NCBI RefSeq assembly: GCF_001945395.1
Contig: NZ_MSXV01000055.1
Location: 109,044-173,043 of the forward strand
Direction: 5' to 3'
Source: Pseudomonas sp. PA15(2017)
GTDB lineage: Bacteria; Pseudomonadota; Gammaproteobacteria; Pseudomonadales; Pseudomonadaceae
DNA length: 64,000 nt
Part shown: positions 53,825-63,242 of the stretch, piece after piece
Layout of the letters: each line of letters begins with the position of its first letter
Position numbering within the stretch: the stretch's first letter is position 1
The notes under the pieces: generated by a model
What the model was told of the DNA's origin: nothing
Database searches by the model: none
Seen by the model: the letters and a program-made list of their open reading frames with translations, nothing else
Program-made: the position numbers and the translations under genes

Positions 53825-54085
53825 TTAGACGTTGCCGGGCTCGGATTCAGCCTGATCGGACTCGGACGCGCTTGGCAGGCGAACCGGACGGCTCGGCACT
53901 ACAGTGGAGATCGCGTGCTTGTAGACCATCTGGCTGACGGTGTTCTTCAGCAGGATGACGAACTGGTCGAAGGATTCGATCTGGCCCTGCAACTTGATGC
54001 CGTTGACCAGGTAGATGGAAACCGGGACGCGCTCCTTACGCAGGGTATTGAGGTAAGGGTCTTGTAGCGAATGCCCTTTTGACAT
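53825..54085 (-). CDS. hfq: RNA chaperone Hfq
   Basis: An 86-residue Sm-like protein forming hexamers that pair small RNAs with mRNAs and, in Pseudomonas, act with Crc in catabolite repression. Sm1 is VSIYLVNGIKLQGQIESFDQF (about 22-42); Sm2 includes the KHAIST signature (about 56-61). Short acidic tail ESDQAESEPGNV. ATG 54085 follows AGGAG. It lies 111 bases downstream of miaA. Confidence 0.97.
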   Translation of the reverse strand: MSKGHSLQDPYLNTLRKERVPVSIYLVNGIKLQGQIESFDQFVILLKNTVSQMVYKHAISTVVPSRPVRLPSASESDQAESEPGNV

Positions 54086-54196
54086 GTGCCGCACTCCTAA
54101 ATGAATCGATAATTGAATAGTTTTTGAACGATTTGCTAAGCCTGTGAACGGCTTTGGCACGCCTTTCCCCTAGGATAGACGGCCCGCGGCAAGGTC

Positions 54197-55153
54197 TCAG
54201 CTCAATATGGAGACCGTCGCCATGTATTTCAAGGCACGTGGCAGATTGTCGCAATCGAGACTATCGAGCCAGTGCACATTTTCCCAACTGCGCAGCCAGG
54301 TGAATTGCCGCTTGGCCAACTGGCGAGTGGCGATGATGCCGCGCTCGCGCATCTGCGCAGCGTTGAGTCGCCCCTCCAGATGATCCCACACTTGCCGGTA
54401 CCCCACCGCCCTAATAGACGGCATTTCGCCATGCAAGTCACCTCGCCGATGCAGGCGTTCGACCTCGGCGACGAAGCCCTGTTCCAGCATCAGATCAAAA
54501 CGTTTGGCAATTCGCTCGTGGAGAACCTGCCGCTGCGCCGGCGCTATCGCCAATTGCACGACAGTATAGGGCAAGCTGCCGTCCTGAGAGGCCGTTTCGC
54601 TCTGCTGCACACGCAATTGCGTCATGGTCACGCCACTGACCCGAAACACCTCCAGGGCCCGAACCAGACGCTGGGGATCATTCGGGTGGATGCGCGCAGC
54701 CGACTGCGGATCCACCGCCTGCAGTTCGGCGTGCAGCGCCGCCAGGCCGTCGCGCTCGGCGCGCGCTTCGAGCTCGGCGCGTACCTCGGCATCGGCGCCG
54801 GGCATATCGGCCAGCCCCTCGAGCAGCGCCTTGTAATACAGCATGGTGCCGCCCACCAGTAGCGGAATACGCCCGCGCGCGGTGATATCCGCCATGGCCG
54901 TCAGGGCATCACGGCGGAAATCGGCCGCCGAGTAGGCTTCGGCTGGGTCGCGAATATCCACCAGGTGATGGGGAAAGGCTTCGAGGGTGGCGCGGTCCGG
55001 CTTGGCCGTGCCGATGTCCATGCCGCGATAGACCAGCGCCGAATCCACGCTGATCAACTCGCAGGGCAGCACACGTGCCAGGGCCAGGGCCAGGTCGGTC
55101 TTGCCGGACGCGGTCGGGCCCATCAGAAAGATGGCGGGAGGAAAGGAGGACAT
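54197..55153 (-). CDS. miaA: tRNA dimethylallyltransferase MiaA
   Basis: A 318-residue enzyme adding a dimethylallyl group to A37 of tRNAs reading UNN codons. P-loop GPTASGKTDLALALA (about 11-25), conserved SVDSALVYRGMDIGTAKP, and the DPQRLVRALEVFR segment. I use ATG 55153 (MSSFPPAIFLMGPT); a GTG two codons upstream is possible. Gene order mutL-miaA-hfq-hflX is standard for gammaproteobacteria. A 209-base gap separates it from mutL. Confidence 0.95.
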   Translation of the reverse strand: MSSFPPAIFLMGPTASGKTDLALALARVLPCELISVDSALVYRGMDIGTAKPDRATLEAFPHHLVDIRDPAEAYSAADFRRDALTAMADITARGRIPLLVGGTMLYYKALLEGLADMPGADAEVRAELEARAERDGLAALHAELQAVDPQSAARIHPNDPQRLVRALEVFRVSGVTMTQLRVQQSETASQDGSLPYTVVQLAIAPAQRQVLHERIAKRFDLMLEQGFVAEVERLHRRGDLHGEMPSIRAVGYRQVWDHLEGRLNAAQMRERGIIATRQLAKRQFTWLRSWENVHWLDSLDCDNLPRALKYMATVSILS

Positions 55154-55368
55154 CGGCACGACTCGAATGAACGGCGGCCCATTTTCCGGACAAGGGCCGC
55201 ATGCTGCAAGCGCGGTGCCGGGTTAGCAGGCCATCGGAAAACCTAGGCGAGGCGGGCAAGACAAGATAAGGCAAAAACGGCCGAAAAAGCGCAGTTTACG
55301 CGTTGTAAATAGCTTCTTTGGGCCGGTTTTAACCCTGTATGCCAACGCAGATAGTTTTTCACGATCTG

Positions 55369-57243
55369 TTACTGGCCACGCAGGAACAACTTATCCAGTT
55401 GGTCGAGACTCATCTGCGTCCAGGTCGGCCGACCATGGTTGCACTGGCCACTGCGCTCGGTCTGCTCCATATCACGCAGCAGGGCGTTCATTTCCGGCAG
55501 GGTCAGACGGCGGTTCGCGCGCACGGCGCCATGGCAAGCCATGGTCGCCAGCAACTCGTTGAGGTGCGCCTGGATACGGTCGCTGGTGCCGTACTCGAGC
55601 AGGTCCGAGAGCACGTCACCGACCAGGCGCGTCGCCTCGGCCTGCTTGAGCAGCGCCGGAATCTGGCGGATCGCCAGGGTTTCCGGCCCCAGGCGCTGCA
55701 GCTCGAAGCCGAGCTTCTGGAACCACTGGCCATGCTCTTCGGCGCAATCCGCTTCGCGCTGGCTCACGGCGATGGACTCGGGCACCAGCAGGGGCTGGCC
55801 ACGCAGGCCTTCACTGGCCATCGCCACCTTGAGGCGCTCGTAGGTGATGCGCTCATGGGCTGCGTGCATGTCCACGACCACCAGCCCGTGAGCACTCTCG
55901 GCAAGAATGTAGATGCCCTTGAGCTGGGCGATGGCGTAACCCAGCGGCGGGATATCGCCCTGAGTCTGGGGCAGCGCGGCAGGTGTGCCGCCCATGGCCA
56001 GCGGCGCGTAGAACTCGCGATACACGCCCTGCGCCTCGGCGGCCGGCAGCTGGGACTCACTGCGCGGCGCCTGGTAACCGGCGCCCGGCGACCGCCAGAC
56101 GGATTCCGCCGGGCGCTCCAGCACACTGGCGGAAAGGCCCATCTCGCCCTGGGGGCCGAACTCGCCAGCAGCCAGGCCGGTAGGCCGCAGCACCGTCTCG
56201 GCGGCAGCCGGGGTGGCCAGTTGGTCCTCGGGACGTACCTCACCAAGCGCGCGATGCAGGGTGCCATACAGGAAGTCATGCACCGTGCGCCCCTCGCGGA
56301 AGCGCACTTCATGCTTGGTCGGGTGCACGTTGACGTCGACGGCGGTCGGGTCGATTTCCAGGAACAGCACGAAGGTCGGGTGGCGACCGTTGAACAGCAC
56401 GTCGCGATACGCCTGGCGTACCGCGTGGGCGACCAGTTTGTCGCGCACCATGCGGCCGTTCACGTAGAAATACTGCAGATCCGCCTGGCTGCGCGAGAAG
56501 GTCGGCAAGCCCACCCAGCCCCACAGGTGCAGACCGTTGCGCTCAATATCGATCGGCAGCGCCTGCTCCAGAAACCCGGCACTGCACACGGAGGCGACAC
56601 GCCGGGCGCGACTGACGTCATCGTTGGCTTCGTGCAGGGTCAGCACGCTCTTACCGTTGTGACGCAGATGAAAGGCCACGTCGAAACGCGCCAGCGCCAG
56701 GCGCCTGATGACTTCCTGCAGGTGGTCGAATTCGGTCTTCTCGGCCTTGAGGAACTTGCGTCGCGCCGGCGTATTGAAGAACAGGTCGCGTACTTCCACC
56801 GAAGTGCCGACCGGGTGAGCAGCCGGCTGCACGCGCGGCTGCATGTCGCGGCCTTCGGTTTCAACCTGCCAGGCCTGCTCGGCATCGGCGGTGCGCGAGG
56901 TCAGCGTCAACCGGGCCACCGAACTGATCGATGCCAACGCCTCACCCCTGAAGCCCATGCTCATCACCTGCTCGAGGTCTTCGAGCTCGCGAATCTTGCT
57001 GGTGGCGTGGCGCGCCAGGGCCAGAGGCAGGTCATCGGCGGCAATGCCGCGGCCGTCGTCACGCACGCGTAGGAGCTTTACGCCGCCTTGCTCGACATCC
57101 ACCTCGATACGTTTGGCGCCGGAGTCCAGGCTGTTCTCCAGCAACTCCTTGGCCACCGAGGCCGGGCGCTCGACCACCTCACCGGCGGCAATCTGGTTCG
57201 CCAGCCGCGGGCTGAGCAGCTGGATACGTGCCATTTCACTCAT
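55369..57243 (-). CDS. mutL: DNA mismatch repair protein MutL
   Basis: A 624-residue MutL. GHKL ATPase: IAAGEVVERPASVAKELLENS (motif I), DDGRGIAADDL (motif II), GFRGEALASISSV (motif III), within residues 1-330. The C-terminal dimerisation/endonuclease domain has DMHAAHERITYE and the terminal CNHGRPT, as in endonuclease-active MutL proteins and unlike E. coli. The linker (about 345-430) is variable. ATG overlaps the amiB stop (ATGA). Confidence 0.96.
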   Translation of the reverse strand: MSEMARIQLLSPRLANQIAAGEVVERPASVAKELLENSLDSGAKRIEVDVEQGGVKLLRVRDDGRGIAADDLPLALARHATSKIRELEDLEQVMSMGFRGEALASISSVARLTLTSRTADAEQAWQVETEGRDMQPRVQPAAHPVGTSVEVRDLFFNTPARRKFLKAEKTEFDHLQEVIRRLALARFDVAFHLRHNGKSVLTLHEANDDVSRARRVASVCSAGFLEQALPIDIERNGLHLWGWVGLPTFSRSQADLQYFYVNGRMVRDKLVAHAVRQAYRDVLFNGRHPTFVLFLEIDPTAVDVNVHPTKHEVRFREGRTVHDFLYGTLHRALGEVRPEDQLATPAAAETVLRPTGLAAGEFGPQGEMGLSASVLERPAESVWRSPGAGYQAPRSESQLPAAEAQGVYREFYAPLAMGGTPAALPQTQGDIPPLGYAIAQLKGIYILAESAHGLVVVDMHAAHERITYERLKVAMASEGLRGQPLLVPESIAVSQREADCAEEHGQWFQKLGFELQRLGPETLAIRQIPALLKQAEATRLVGDVLSDLLEYGTSDRIQAHLNELLATMACHGAVRANRRLTLPEMNALLRDMEQTERSGQCNHGRPTWTQMSLDQLDKLFLRGQ

Positions 57244-58682
57244 GGCTGGGCAGCCAGCGAGGTCGCCGGGATGTGCAGCGTCTGGCCGACCTTGATGACA
57301 TCGGACTTCAGCGAATTGGCAGTACGCAGGCCGGCCAGGCTGACCTGGTAGCGCTGGGCGATCAGCGCCAGGCTTTCTCCGGAGGCGACCCGGTGCTCGC
57401 GTGGCCCCTGGGCAATCTTGCCATTGTCACGCAGCCAGGCGATGTAAGTGCCGGGCGGCGGGTTCTGCTCGAAGAACTGCTTCACGCCGGTGACGATGGA
57501 GCGTGACAGGCTCTGCTGATGGCTGGCCGAATGCAGCTTGCGCGCTTCGCTGGGGTTGGAGATGAAGCCGGTCTCCACCAGGATCGAAGGAATGTCCGGC
57601 GACTTCAGCACCATGAAGCCGGCCTGTTCGACGCGACGCTTGTGCAACGGCGTGACCTGGCCCATCTGGCCGAGCACCTTTTGCCCAACGTTGAGGCTGG
57701 AGGACAGCGAGGCGGTCATCGACAGGTCGAGCAGTACGCCGGCGAGCATGCGATCCTTGTCTTCGAGGCTGACATTGCCGGCACCGCCGATCAGGTCGGA
57801 CTGGTTCTCGGCATCCGCCAGCCAGCGCGCGGTTTCCGAGGTGGCACCGCGGTCGGACAACGCATACACCGAGGCGCCGAAGGCCGCTGCTCGCGGCGCG
57901 GCATCGGCGTGAATGGAGACGAACAGATCGGCGCCCTTTTTACGGGCGATCTCGGTGCGCTTGCGCAGCGGGATGAAATAGTCGCCGGTACGCACCAGTT
58001 CGCCGCGGAAGCCCTTCTGGGCGTTGATCTGGCGCTGCAGCTCCTTGGCGATGGACAGGGTCACGTTCTTCTCGAACTGGCCCTTGGTCGGGCCCAGCGC
58101 GCCAGGGTCCTCGCCGCCATGGCCGGCGTCGATGGCGATCACGATATCGCGCTTGCCGCCGGGCACTGGCGCCAGCTTGGGCGGCGCCTGGGTCGGCGTG
58201 ACCGGCACGGGCGGCGCACTGGCAGTGGTGGTGGACGGCAGGCTGGGCGCCGCATCCGAAGCCTGATCGAACAGATCGACGACCAGGCGATTGCCATACT
58301 GCTGGTTGGGCGCCAGGGTGAAGCTCTTGGGCGTGACCTGGGCCGACAGGTCGATGACCACGCGCAGGTCATCCGGTGTGCGCTGCGCCGAGCGCACGGC
58401 AGTAATCGGCGTGTTGCTCAGGGCGAGTTTGTCCAACGGGGTGACCAGTTTGGCACCGCTGATATCGATGACGATGCGATCCGGAGCCGTCAGGGTAAAC
58501 ACGCTGTGCTGCACCGGACCGGAGAGGTCGAAGACCAGCCGCGTGTTGTCCGGTGCGCGCCACAGACGAACGCTGCGCACATCCGACGCGGCCCACACGT
58601 CGGCAGCCATGACCGCCAACATCAGCCCGACCGCGATCATTCGCGCGCCTATGCGCATACCCGCCCCCACTCTATCGTTCAT
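57240..58682 (-). CDS. amiB: N-acetylmuramoyl-L-alanine amidase AmiB
   Basis: A 480-residue periplasmic cell-separation amidase. A signal peptide (ends near ADVWA) is followed by an AMIN septal-targeting domain (about 35-140), a Pro/Thr/Ala-rich linker, an Amidase_3 zinc domain (about 175-395: AIDAGHGGEDPGALG, VSIHADAAP, VETGFISNPSE), and a C-terminal LysM (about 425-470, HRVASGESLALIAQRYQVSL). Start ATG 58682 overlaps the tsaE stop; ATG 58658 is an alternative with a shorter n-region. Confidence 0.94.
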   Translation of the reverse strand: MNDRVGAGMRIGARMIAVGLMLAVMAADVWAASDVRSVRLWRAPDNTRLVFDLSGPVQHSVFTLTAPDRIVIDISGAKLVTPLDKLALSNTPITAVRSAQRTPDDLRVVIDLSAQVTPKSFTLAPNQQYGNRLVVDLFDQASDAAPSLPSTTTASAPPVPVTPTQAPPKLAPVPGGKRDIVIAIDAGHGGEDPGALGPTKGQFEKNVTLSIAKELQRQINAQKGFRGELVRTGDYFIPLRKRTEIARKKGADLFVSIHADAAPRAAAFGASVYALSDRGATSETARWLADAENQSDLIGGAGNVSLEDKDRMLAGVLLDLSMTASLSSSLNVGQKVLGQMGQVTPLHKRRVEQAGFMVLKSPDIPSILVETGFISNPSEARKLHSASHQQSLSRSIVTGVKQFFEQNPPPGTYIAWLRDNGKIAQGPREHRVASGESLALIAQRYQVSLAGLRTANSLKSDVIKVGQTLHIPATSLAAQP

Positions 58683-59146
58683 GCTCCGGGTGCCAAAGCG
58701 GCACACCAGTGTTCACCCTTCGCACTATGACTGCGAAGCAGCAGCGACCGACCACCCGCTCGCGGGCTAATGGTAATGTCAAGGTCGGCCTTTGGCAAAA
58801 CGCCGGTACCGCGCTGGGGCCACTCGATCAGGCACAGGGCGTCACCTTCGAAGTAATCGCGGATGCCGAGAAACTCCAGCTCCTCAGGATCGACCAGACG
58901 ATAGAGGTCGAAATGAAAGGCCCGGACTTCACCGATCTCGTAGGGCTCGACCAGGGTGAAGGTGGGGCTCTTCACCGCACCGCGGTGCCCGAAGCCTTGC
59001 AGGATGCCGCGTGACAGCGTGGTCTTGCCAGCGCCCAGATCGCCTTCCAGGTAAATCACACCACGCCCGCCAGTGGCAGCGGCAATGCGCGCGCCGAGCG
59101 CCAGCATGGCGCCTTCATCGGCGGCGAACAGTTCTATTTCCGACAA
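58679..59146 (-). CDS. tsaE: tRNA t6A biosynthesis ATPase TsaE
   Basis: A 155-residue P-loop protein required for threonylcarbamoyl-adenosine at tRNA position 37. Walker A is LEGDLGAGKTTLSRG (about 33-47); the switch segment KSPTFTLVEPYE and DLYRLVDPEELEFLG are typical. The start is TTG 59146 after AGGAG with nine-base spacing, giving MSEIELFAADEGAM; it overlaps the nnr 3' end by 13 bases. No ATG alternative fits. Confidence 0.92.
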   Translation of the reverse strand: MSEIELFAADEGAMLALGARIAAATGGRGVIYLEGDLGAGKTTLSRGILQGFGHRGAVKSPTFTLVEPYEIGEVRAFHFDLYRLVDPEELEFLGIRDYFEGDALCLIEWPQRGTGVLPKADLDITISPRAGGRSLLLRSHSAKGEHWCAALAPGA

Positions 59147-60633
59147 GCGGCTCGCTCCTGTAACAAATGGCGGATAGCGTCGCACAGATCGCTGGCCGCC
59201 AGACCATTTCCTTTATTTGCCAAATATTCACCCGCCCGGGCGTGCACCCACACGCCAAGGCTGGCCGCCTCCCACGGGTTGCAGCCCTGGGCGATCAAGG
59301 CGCCGATCAAGCCGGCCAGCACATCGCCGAAGCCGGCGCCGGCCATCACCGGGTCGCCATGATCACAGACCAACAGGCGACCTGCCGCATCGGCGATCAG
59401 GGTACCGGCACCTTTGAGCACACAAATCACCTGATAACGTGCAGCCAGCGCCCTGGCCGCAGCCGGGCGATCCGCCTGCAGCGCCGCCGTGGAGATGCCC
59501 AGCAGGCGCGCGGCCTCGCCAGGGTGCGGGGTGACCACACTGCCAGGCGCGATACGCGCGGTGCCCGCCGCCAACAGATTGAGCGCATCGGCATCCCACA
59601 CCTGAGCACCTCCGGCGGCGACCGCTGCCGACAACAGGCTGCGACCCCATGCGCCCTGGCCGAGCCCGGGCCCGACGACCCAGACCGAAATCTTGTCGGC
59701 CAGCCCCTGCAGCTGATTCGCCGAGGCGATGGCCAGGCTCATGACCTCGGGCAGGCGTGCCTGCGCAGCACCGATGTGCTCCCCTCGGGTCGCCAGCGAC
59801 ACCATGCCAGCTCCACTGCGCAGGGCGCTCTGCGCCGACAGCAACGCCGCGCCGCCAGTGCCCTGATCGCCACCGACCACCAGCAGGTGGCCAAGCTGGC
59901 CTTTATGGGTGTTCGGTTGGCGGGCGGGCACGCTGGGCAGAAGCGGGTCAGCCAGGCGCTTCGCTACGCCAGACTGGCTCGCCACGATTTCCTCATCAGC
60001 CTGCAAGTCATCGAACGCCAGGCGCCCGACATGATCGAGCGCCTGCCCCACAAACAGCCCGATCTTCAGGCCGATCAGGGTCACGGTAAGCTGCGCGGCC
60101 ACCGCGACGCCCAGTACCTGACCGCTGTCGGCGCAGATGCCGGAAGGAATGTCAGCGGCCAGCACGGGCTGGCCGCTGCGGTTGATCCAGTCGATGGCCG
60201 CGGCATAAGGTTCGCGTACCTCGCCGGCCAGGCCGGTGCCGAGCAACGCGTCGACCAGCACGCCCCGAGGCTCGGAGTCCGCCTGCCAGTCGAGTATCTC
60301 GACACCGGCAGCACGGGCCTCGTCACGGGCCAGCGCCGCATCACCCTGCAAACGTCGTGGTTCGCTGACGGCCAGCACCCGTACCTGCCAGCCGGCGCGC
60401 TGGGCCAGCGCCGCGACCAGATAGCCATCACCCGCATTGTTGCCGTGCCCGGCCAGCACGGTCACCGCGCCAGCGTCAGGCCACTCGCGGCGCAGTGCCC
60501 ACCAGATAGCATGGGCCGCGCGCTGCATCAGCTCGAAACCTGGCGTGCCGGCAGCGATCAGCGCCGCATCCAGTGCCCGCACCTGAGCGGCGCTGTAGAG
60601 CGCGATGGGAAGATCGTCTGATGAATGCCGCAT
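59134..60633 (-). CDS. nnr: Bifunctional NAD(P)HX epimerase/dehydratase
   Basis: A 499-residue fusion. The YjeF-N epimerase domain (about 10-210) has GHGNNAGDGYLVAALA. The ADP-dependent dehydratase (YjeF-C, about 225-495) has VVTPHPGEAARLLG and MAGAGFGDVLAGLIGAL. Together they repair hydrated NAD(P)H. It heads the nnr-tsaE-amiB-mutL operon and is divergent from queG across 58 bases. Confidence 0.94.
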   Translation of the reverse strand: MRHSSDDLPIALYSAAQVRALDAALIAAGTPGFELMQRAAHAIWWALRREWPDAGAVTVLAGHGNNAGDGYLVAALAQRAGWQVRVLAVSEPRRLQGDAALARDEARAAGVEILDWQADSEPRGVLVDALLGTGLAGEVREPYAAAIDWINRSGQPVLAADIPSGICADSGQVLGVAVAAQLTVTLIGLKIGLFVGQALDHVGRLAFDDLQADEEIVASQSGVAKRLADPLLPSVPARQPNTHKGQLGHLLVVGGDQGTGGAALLSAQSALRSGAGMVSLATRGEHIGAAQARLPEVMSLAIASANQLQGLADKISVWVVGPGLGQGAWGRSLLSAAVAAGGAQVWDADALNLLAAGTARIAPGSVVTPHPGEAARLLGISTAALQADRPAAARALAARYQVICVLKGAGTLIADAAGRLLVCDHGDPVMAGAGFGDVLAGLIGALIAQGCNPWEAASLGVWVHARAGEYLANKGNGLAASDLCDAIRHLLQERAACRK

Positions 60634-60691
60634 GCCTGAGCTCCGATGTCTGGCAGAATTATACGCCGCCTACTGCAGATTCCCGCCCAGC

Positions 60692-61762
60692 ATGACCGAC
60701 GCCACCCCCGACCTCGCCAGCCTCGCCCAGTCCATCAAGGACTGGGGGCGTGAACTGGGTTTCCAGCAGGTGGGCATCAGCGGCCTGGAGCTGGGCGAGC
60801 ACGAGGCACACCTGCAGCGCTGGCTGGATGCCGGCTACGGGGGCGAGATGGACTATATGGCCGCACATGGCCGCAAACGTTCACATCCAGACGAACTGGT
60901 GCCCGGCACCCTGCGCGTGGTGTCGCTGCGCATGGACTACCTGCCCGGCGACACGCAAATGGCCCAGCGCCTGCAGGAGCGGGAAAAAGCCTACGTGTCG
61001 CGCTACGCCCTGGGCCGCGACTACCACAAGCTGATTCGCAAACGTCTGCAGCAGCTGGCCGAGCGTATCCAGCAGGCCATCGGCCCCTTTGGCTACCGCG
61101 CCTTCGTCGACAGCGCGCCGGTACTGGAGAAAGCCATCGCCGAACAATCCGGTCTCGGCTGGATCGGCAAGAACACCCTGGTGCTCAATCGCAAGGCGGG
61201 CAGTTACTTCTTTCTGGGCGAGCTGTTCGTCGACATCCCGCTGCCCGAAGACGCGCCCCATGGCAGCGAGCATTGCGGGCGTTGCAGCGCCTGTCTGGAC
61301 ATCTGCCCGACGGCCGCCTTCGTCGGGCCCTACGTGCTCGATGCGCGGCGCTGCATTTCCTACCTGACCATCGAGCTCAAGGGGCCGATTCCGCAAGAGC
61401 TGCGCGCGCCCATCGGTAACCGCGTGTTCGGCTGCGACGACTGCCAGATGGTCTGCCCCTGGAACCGCTTCGCCAAACCTACCGAACAGGGCGATTTCCA
61501 GCCACGGCACAGCCTCGACAATGCCGAACTGGCCGAGCTGTTTCGCTGGAGCGAGGAGGAATTTCTCAGCCGCACCGAAGGCTCACCGTTGCGCCGCGCC
61601 GGCTATGAGCGCTGGCTGCGCAACCTGGCCGTCGGCCTGGGCAACGCACCGTCGAGCATTCCGGTGCTGGAAGCGCTGGAGGCGCGCCGCGAGCACCCAT
61701 CGGAGCTGGTGCGCGAGCATGTGCAGTGGGCGCTGGAGCAGCACGCCCAGCGCCAGGGGTGA
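60692..61762 (+). CDS. queG: Epoxyqueuosine reductase QueG
   Basis: A 356-residue cobalamin- and Fe-S-dependent enzyme for the last step of tRNA queuosine synthesis. The two [4Fe-4S] motifs are CGRCSACLDICPTAAF (about 192-207) and GCDDCQMVCPWNRF (about 249-262), with DARRCISYLTIELKG between them. A C-terminal HEAT-like part follows. ATG 60692 (MTDATPDLASLAQ) has no strong ribosome binding site. The stop abuts the orn stop with no bases between. Confidence 0.94.
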   Translation: MTDATPDLASLAQSIKDWGRELGFQQVGISGLELGEHEAHLQRWLDAGYGGEMDYMAAHGRKRSHPDELVPGTLRVVSLRMDYLPGDTQMAQRLQEREKAYVSRYALGRDYHKLIRKRLQQLAERIQQAIGPFGYRAFVDSAPVLEKAIAEQSGLGWIGKNTLVLNRKAGSYFFLGELFVDIPLPEDAPHGSEHCGRCSACLDICPTAAFVGPYVLDARRCISYLTIELKGPIPQELRAPIGNRVFGCDDCQMVCPWNRFAKPTEQGDFQPRHSLDNAELAELFRWSEEEFLSRTEGSPLRRAGYERWLRNLAVGLGNAPSSIPVLEALEARREHPSELVREHVQWALEQHAQRQG

Positions 61763-62305
61763 TCAGACCTTGAGCAGGTGCTGACGGTAGTACTTGAGTT
61801 CGGCGATGGACTCGCGAATGTCGTCCAGCGCCTGGTGCGTACCGGTTTTCACGAAACCTTCCTTGACCCCTGGCGCCCAGCGCTCGGCAAGAATCTTCAG
61901 GGTCGACACATCCAGATAGCGATAGTGGAAGTAGGCTTCCAGCGCTGGCATGTACTTGTAGAGAAAGCGACGATCCTGACCAATGCTGTTGCCGCAGATC
62001 GGCGACTTGCCTTTCGGCACCCACTTTTCCAGGAAGGCGATGGTTTGCGCCTCGGCTTCGGCCTGGCTGACCTTGCTGTCGCGCACGCGCTGGGTCAGGC
62101 CGCTCTCGCCGTGGGTGCGCGTGTTCCACTCGTCCATCGCCGCGAGGCGCTCGTCGCTCTGCTGCACGGCGATCACCGGGCCTTCGGCCAGCACGTTGAG
62201 CTCGGTATCGGTGACGATGGTCGCCATCTCGATGATGACGTCCGTTTCGGGATCGAGACCGGTCATTTCCAGGTCGATCCAGATCAGATTCTGTGGGTTC
62301 TGCAT
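61763..62305 (-). CDS. orn: Oligoribonuclease Orn
   Basis: A 180-residue DEDDh 3'-5' exonuclease that degrades diribonucleotides including pGpG, the breakdown product of c-di-GMP. Catalytic motifs: WIDLEMTGLDPETD (ExoI), NSIGQDRRFL (ExoII), HQALDDIRESI (ExoIII). Full length. It is convergent with queG and 27 bases downstream of the membrane methyltransferase, a probable operon partner. Confidence 0.96.
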   Translation of the reverse strand: MQNPQNLIWIDLEMTGLDPETDVIIEMATIVTDTELNVLAEGPVIAVQQSDERLAAMDEWNTRTHGESGLTQRVRDSKVSQAEAEAQTIAFLEKWVPKGKSPICGNSIGQDRRFLYKYMPALEAYFHYRYLDVSTLKILAERWAPGVKEGFVKTGTHQALDDIRESIAELKYYRQHLLKV

Positions 62306-62332
62306 GCTGCGCTCCTCTTTGGGTTCGTCATT

Positions 62333-63124
62333 CTAGCCAATCTCCCAGAGCAGCAGGCGTGAATCGCGCCAGTCCTCGAGTTCGACCACGCGCTGCGGCG
62401 CCACGCCGGGAATCTCGAAGGTGTTGCTGATCAGCCAGGCGCCTGTCGGCAGTTCGGCATGGGCCTTGTCCCACAGCGCGGGCATCGGCGCAGGTGATAG
62501 AAAGCAGTAGGCGACGTCGATGGCGCTCAGGTTCGCACGCCAAAGATTCTGATAACGAATCCGGCAGTTGCGCTGGCCGAGGCAGCGCAGCCAGGCAATG
62601 GCGAAGGATAGCGGCGCGGTTTCCACGCCGGTGAACTGCGCCTGGGGAAAACGCCGCGCCAGCCACAGCAAGGTGCCGGCCGGGCCGCAGCCCAGGTCGA
62701 CGAAGCCGAATCGCTCGCCGCGGCCCTCGAGCAGGCGGGCCAGTTCATGTCGGGTACTGGCGCCGGTCAGGTAAAGCGGCACGCGCTCGCCGACGCTGTT
62801 CCAGTTGAGCAACAACAACAGCAGGAAGCCGAGCAAAAACAGCCAGGACGGCAAAGGCGCACCACTGGCCAACAGCAACCCCGGCACGAACAGCAGATTC
62901 AGCCACCCCCACCAGCGCGACAGGCCGAGCCAGCGAGCCAGACAGGCGCAGAGCAGGCCATGCAGCAAACCGGCGGCCAACGGGCTGGCGCGCAGGTCGA
63001 ACAGCCGGGCAGCAGCAATGATCGCCACGCCCATGGCCAAGGTAATCACCAACTGAATCAGCAGGGCCATAAGGGCCGGGTAACGCTCACCCAGGCGGTG
63101 CAGCGCGCGGTAGGAAGCAGCCAT
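62333..63124 (-). CDS. Membrane-anchored class I methyltransferase (function unknown)
   Basis: A 263-residue protein. The N-terminal ~115 residues hold about four hydrophobic helices (LMALLIQLVITLAMGVAIIAA, AAGLLHGLLCACLARWLGL, WLFLLGFLLLLLLNW). The C-terminal part is a SAM methyltransferase with motif I FGFVDLGCGPAGTLLWLARR and post-I FTGVETAPLS. The substrate is unknown. ATG 63124 (MAASYRALHRLG) is chosen because longer frames run into rsgA sequence. It is divergent from rsgA. Confidence 0.8.
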   Translation of the reverse strand: MAASYRALHRLGERYPALMALLIQLVITLAMGVAIIAAARLFDLRASPLAAGLLHGLLCACLARWLGLSRWWGWLNLLFVPGLLLASGAPLPSWLFLLGFLLLLLLNWNSVGERVPLYLTGASTRHELARLLEGRGERFGFVDLGCGPAGTLLWLARRFPQAQFTGVETAPLSFAIAWLRCLGQRNCRIRYQNLWRANLSAIDVAYCFLSPAPMPALWDKAHAELPTGAWLISNTFEIPGVAPQRVVELEDWRDSRLLLWEIG

Positions 63125-63242
63125 GCCGACGGGGCTCACAGAAGAACGGTCGACCAGTCTAGCGCCGGCCTCGACAAATTGCCGCCCCATCAGGCGTGCT
63201 AGAATCGCGACCACTTCAAGCGCAGCACGACTCGGAAGCCCC

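Noticed and set aside
54145..54175. Sigma-54-like TTTGGCACGCCTTTCCCC near miaA/hfq
   Set aside because: It has a -24-like TGGCAC but no -12 TTGC element, and it is on the plus strand where no gene follows.
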